A stretch of DNA of 47,124 nt from Trichomonas tenax (Eukaryota > Parabasalia > Trichomonadida > Trichomonadidae). The notes beneath the pieces are model-generated. The model made no database searches, was not told the DNA's origin, and worked only from the letters and a program-made list of their open reading frames with translations. Positions within the stretch are counted from its first letter, which is position 1, and every line of letters begins with the position of its first letter. The stretch is from the NCBI GenBank assembly GCA_023091735.1, contig JALKBU010000342.1:1-47124 (forward strand). Reading direction: 5' to 3'. Positions 46,845-47,124 of this stretch are shown here, one piece after another. A program made the position numbers and the translations under genes.

Positions 46845-47124
46845 TTACTCCTTAATAATATAAATCCATTCAGCTTTTCCATCTATCTTCTTCTTTTTAC
46901 GCTCGACAAAGTCTCTTAATTTTGCGCCGAACGTATTAGAAGCACAAACGCAAAATCCGTTTTGTTTGGCAAACCGCACGTATTCGAGATAACATTTTTT
47001 ACAAATCCAACCGAGTTTAAATTCTTCTTCATGTTCTTCAACAAATAACTCATAACTTGATTTATTAACTTCAAGCAATTCTTCCTTTTCTTCTGTTACC
47101 GGGAGCTTTCGCAAATTAAATTTT
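46845..47124 (-). CDS. C-terminal part of a probable D5-like primase/helicase, cut by the window edge
   Basis: The reverse-strand frame ends at 46845 and stays open to the edge at 47124; its TTG at 47114 is not a start. The visible 90 or so residues have the look of the winged-helix tail of D5/P4-type primase-helicases: a helix with SYELFVEEHEEEF, then CYLEYVRFAKQNGF, a FGAKLRDFVERKKKKIDG segment and a final strand (WIYIIKE). Those proteins join primase and superfamily 3 helicase in virus-like replicons. The catalytic parts lie outside the window, so the call rests on tail resemblance only. Confidence 0.4.
   Translation of the reverse strand, partial: KFNLRKLPVTEEKEELLEVNKSSYELFVEEHEEEFKLGWICKKCYLEYVRFAKQNGFCVCASNTFGAKLRDFVERKKKKIDGKAEWIYIIKE

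Noticed and set aside
1..47124. CRISPR arrays, bacterial operons, ribosome binding sites
   Set aside because: Nuclear eukaryotic DNA; the tandem repeats at 46.7 kb are contiguous units without spacers.

Overview
The window is nuclear DNA from a trichomonad parasite, most likely Trichomonas vaginalis or a close sibling species. The evidence is of several kinds. Intergenic DNA is very AT-rich, and most genes are single open frames. Start codons often lie within about 30 bases of an initiator-like TCA element. Ribosomal protein genes carry the trichomonad-specific CCTTT (M5) start element, three of them with an M3 element just upstream. The triosephosphate isomerase looks trichomonad-like from memory. 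The right end holds Maverick/Polinton DNA, a hallmark repeat of the T. vaginalis genome.

Layout. Bases 1-3.75 kb are a gene graveyard: an ATG-less open frame, a frameshifted surface-protein relic, a decayed small gene, and one short coiled-coil protein. From 4.0 to 39.5 kb the DNA is mostly housekeeping and cytoskeletal: eL39, casein kinase 2 beta, a broken Pmp-like beta-helix surface gene, a four-EF-hand protein, a coiled-coil protein, a helical-repeat protein, a Rab5-like GTPase, a HRD3/SEL1L-like membrane protein, a PQ-loop transporter, a triple zinc-finger protein, uL6, uS11, a SP-RING SUMO ligase, a divergent Rab, tRNA-Ile(UAU), a 2286-residue coiled-coil giant, eL42, IFT140, a cullin, a coiled-coil protein, triosephosphate isomerase, an unknown protein with a myristoylation-like N-terminus, eL6 and a Tctex1 dynein light chain. 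Genes lie on both strands without operons. Functional threads are flagella and motility (IFT140, Tctex1, probably the coiled-coil proteins), membrane traffic (two Rabs), protein modification and turnover (cullin, SP-RING, HRD3-like) and ribosomes (five proteins).

From about 40.1 kb to the right edge the window is mobile DNA. A decayed pogo/Tigger-like DDE transposase lies inside, and is read in frame with, a fragment of a Maverick capsid-like gene. A pair of direct repeats follows, then the left part of another Maverick: small proteins, a major-capsid-like gene broken by an in-frame stop, a reverse-strand gene, a repeat-rich non-coding stretch and, at the edge, the C-terminus of a probable D5-like primase/helicase. 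Integrase, DNA polymerase B, packaging ATPase and protease genes are not in the window.

All functional calls come from reading motifs and translated frames; no searches were run.
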